NCBI GenBank assembly: GCA_934533005.1
Contig: CAKTBC010000011.1
Span: forward strand, 1-32,630
Reading direction: 5' to 3'
DNA from: an uncultured Oscillospiraceae bacterium
Lineage (GTDB): Bacteria > Bacillota > Clostridia > Oscillospirales > Oscillospiraceae
DNA: 32,630 bases
This document shows, piece after piece, positions 31,122 through 32,630 of the stretch; within the stretch, counting starts at the first letter, position 1; every line of letters starts with the position of its first letter. The notes under the pieces are model-generated. The model ran no database searches. It saw nothing but the letters and a program-made list of their open reading frames with translations, and was not told the origin of the DNA. The translations under genes and the position numbers were made by a program.

Positions 31122-32313
31122 ATTTCTTTTCGCTTCCCTTGGTTTTCCCGGGCAGCTCCGCGATCGAGCGGAGGCCGCGCTTGGCGGTGGTGCGGCGGTA
31201 AGCCTGCGGAGATATGTTGTGCGTTGCCTTGAAGGTCCGGGAGAAGTGGTCCACGCTGTCATAGCCGACGAGCGCAGAGATCTCGTGGATGCGGAGGCTG
31301 GAGCTGCTGAGATACTCCTCCGCACGGGTCATCTTAATGCCGCGGACGATATCCGTAAAGCTCATGCCCATGTAGTTTTGCAGCATGCGCGAGAGATACG
31401 TTTCGTTATAGTGGAACGTCCGCGCGAGCGAGCTCAGGCGCACCGTGCGGTAATTCTGCTGGATATACTGCAAGATCGCCCCACAGTCGGCGCGCGTCGT
31501 CTCGTCCCGCCCGGAGCGGAGGATCGAGGCATTCTCGCCGTGCGCGCGAAATACCGTGGCAAGGAAGAGCTCCATCCAGCTCATCGAGCACAGGTTGGCA
31601 AGCGGAGCCTTGGACGCACACTCGCGCACGAGCTCGTGCAGAAGGGACAGCGTACTGCCGGATTCAAAGTCGCCCGCCATATGGAGGTAGTTCAGTTCTG
31701 TGGTTTCGCCAGCGCCGTAAAGGGACTCGCGGAAGAAAACGCTCATTTTATCGCCGCTGGTCATCAGCGCGCCGAACTGCGCGTCAAACGTGGAGCGGCG
31801 CATATGCAGCGCGATCACATAGGAGTCTTCCGGGACCTCCATGGTATGCGGTGTATGCGGCGGCAAAATCACAACGCCGCCGGGGGCCACAGCAAGAGGT
31901 ACACCATCAAAAAAGATCTCACACTCGTTTTTCAGCGCTACGATCACCGAGAATGATTCATATTCCGTGGGCTCGGCGCTCAGGTAGGAGAACAGGCGCG
32001 TTGCGGCAACATCGCGGCCAGGCGCGAAGATCGCATCCTCTACGGAGAGGTGCGAAGCGCCGGAGTCGGAGGTATTCTGAAGAAACGCGGTGACATCCAC
32101 TGCTTGAGAATCAATGATCTCGCAGATCTGCTCAAGCGTATGCTGCACTTTCGATTCCGTTGGCGTGGGGACATGCGGAGAGGAAAGGAGATGCTTTTTT
32201 TCCATCATATCAAGCGCCTCGCCAAGCGATGGGCGAACGCCGGTTTTACGGTAATTGGAGGAAAGAAAGTCCTCCAGTTCTTTTACCGTTGTCAGCAAGT
32301 TGGTCTTTTCCAT
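31120..32313 (-). CDS. AraC-family transcriptional regulator with cupin-like sensor domain
   Basis: A 397-residue protein. ATG at 32313 has GGGAGGAG six bases upstream. The N-terminal 80 residues are helical and of unknown role. A cupin-like ligand-binding part (about 115-165) has GVVILPPHTPHTM (147-158), typical of AraC sensors. The C-terminal double helix-turn-helix (about 275-373) shows VRLSSLARTFHYNETYLSRM and IHEISALVGYDSVDHFSRTF, followed by ISPQAYRR. It probably responds to a small molecule and, by position, is the best candidate to control the two redox modules. Its own promoter has a dyad suitable for autoregulation. The regulatory target is inferred, not shown. Confidence 0.88.
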   Translation of the reverse strand: MEKTNLLTTVKELEDFLSSNYRKTGVRPSLGEALDMMEKKHLLSSPHVPTPTESKVQHTLEQICEIIDSQAVDVTAFLQNTSDSGASHLSVEDAIFAPGRDVAATRLFSYLSAEPTEYESFSVIVALKNECEIFFDGVPLAVAPGGVVILPPHTPHTMEVPEDSYVIALHMRRSTFDAQFGALMTSGDKMSVFFRESLYGAGETTELNYLHMAGDFESGSTLSLLHELVRECASKAPLANLCSMSWMELFLATVFRAHGENASILRSGRDETTRADCGAILQYIQQNYRTVRLSSLARTFHYNETYLSRMLQNYMGMSFTDIVRGIKMTRAEEYLSSSSLRIHEISALVGYDSVDHFSRTFKATHNISPQAYRRTTAKRGLRSIAELPGKTKGSEKK

Positions 32314-32345
32314 GTTCGCTCCTCCCATTGGGGAAATGGATTCTT

Positions 32346-32365
32346 ACGTGTAAAATAGTACACGT
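32346..32365. promoter_or_regulatory. Inverted repeat ACGTGTA-N6-TACACGT upstream of the AraC-type gene (candidate operator)
   Basis: A perfect 7-bp dyad with a 6-base spacer lies between the -10 box and the ribosome-binding site, at about the early transcribed region. A repressor bound there would block the start of transcription. Confidence 0.5.
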
Positions 32366-32386
32366 GTTCAAATAATTATCTATTAT

Positions 32387-32414
32387 ACTATACATGAAAT
32401 GTTAAGGACGTCAA
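32387..32414 (-). promoter_or_regulatory. Promoter of the AraC-type gene
   Basis: Minus strand: TTGACG (32409-32414), a 16-base spacer and TATAGT (32387-32392). A perfect TATAAT follows at 32382-32387 but would need a 21-base spacer. Confidence 0.6.
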
Positions 32415-32513
32415 GCCCCATCGTAAAAATCCGGTAGTAAAACACCGAAAAATGCCGCGTGTTCTGTATTAAAGAAAAAATTGCACGGATGGCATAAATG
32501 CTCTGCATGGCAG

Positions 32514-32551
32514 GAAAAAAACGGAGAGATGAAAAAATCATCTCTCCGTTT
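32514..32551 (-). terminator. Terminator of the rRNA operon
   Basis: A 12-bp stem ACGGAGAGATGA / TCATCTCTCCGT with an A-rich loop is followed on the minus strand by seven Ts. It lies just beyond the 5S 3' end. Confidence 0.85.
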
Positions 32552-32556
32552 TGTTG

Positions 32557-32630
32557 TGTTGGCGTTGACCTATTTTCCCAGCCCGTCGCCAGGCAAGTAT
32601 CGTCGGCACAGGTGAGCTTAACTTCCGTGT
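32557..32630 (-). rRNA. rrf: 5S ribosomal RNA, 3' part (truncated by the window end)
   Basis: Read on the minus strand the end of the window is ACACGGAAGTTAAGCTC, then ACCTGTGCCGACGATACTT, GCCTGGCGACGGGCTGGGAA and AATAGGTCAACGCCAA. The first block is the nearly invariant 5S loop-B/C segment (CGAACACGGAAGTTAAG). GGGAAAATAGGTC-GCC is the usual 3' arm ending in the helix-I strand CGCCAA. The 5' part, and by usual order the 23S and 16S genes, should lie to the right of the window. Confidence 0.92.

Overview
The window looks like a chromosome segment from a GC-rich, anaerobic Bacillota of the Oscillospiraceae / Clostridia type, probably a gut commensal. This is inferred from gene content: EF-P with a lysine at the modified loop tip followed by a CD1247-like Zn-ribbon protein, a clostridial glycolytic cluster, GG(A)GG Shine-Dalgarno sites, Cys-rich secreted proteins, and small two-hairpin intergenic repeats of a kind I recall from this group. 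Coding density is high and no stretch over 300 bases lacks a gene. I see no phage, IS element, CRISPR array or tRNA.

Layout. 0-5.3 kb (+): tail of an Mrp/NBP35-like ATPase, a GNAT acetyltransferase, a translationally coupled pair (U32-like TIM-barrel protein and Ldh2-family dehydrogenase), and a patatin-glycosyltransferase fusion. 5.3-7.0 kb (-): a D,D-carboxypeptidase with a membrane anchor and cytoplasmic tail. 7.2-10.5 kb (+): efp, an acidic Zn-ribbon protein and a secreted, membrane-anchored surface protein with a duplicated domain. 10.5-13.8 kb (-): an ECF sigma factor with a putative membrane anti-sigma factor, preceded by a secreted M16C-like protein that lacks the zinc motif. 13.8-15.5 kb (-): a GT2 glycosyltransferase overlapping a PflX-like radical SAM gene. 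15.7-20.6 kb (+): pgk-tpiA-gpmI-eno, the lower glycolytic operon without gap. 20.8-21.1 kb: a frame-disrupted membrane-protein gene. 21.2-23.6 kb: a GPH/SLC45-like transporter (-) and a membrane-anchored GDPD (+), divergent from promoters that share their -35 region inside a dyad. 23.6-25.2 kb (+): a secreted Cys-rich esterase and a ribbon-helix-helix regulator.

The most unusual locus is 25.2-32.3 kb. Two paralogous two-gene redox modules stand head to head. Each has a CrtI/RetSat-like FAD oxidoreductase and a flavin/NAD(P)H reductase fused to a C-terminal plant-type [2Fe-2S] domain. Convergent with one of them is an AraC-family regulator with a cupin-like sensor domain. I infer that each reductase feeds electrons from NAD(P)H to its partner, which would saturate or desaturate an unidentified polyene, isoprenoid or other conjugated substrate. 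Substitutions at flavin and nucleotide contacts suggest the two modules have specialised. The window ends in the 3' part of a 5S rRNA gene (-) with its terminator, so an rRNA operon should lie just to the right.

At least five copies of a two-hairpin repeat occur: one isolated and two as inverted pairs. One copy supplies the last 12 codons and the stop codon of the M16C-like protein.
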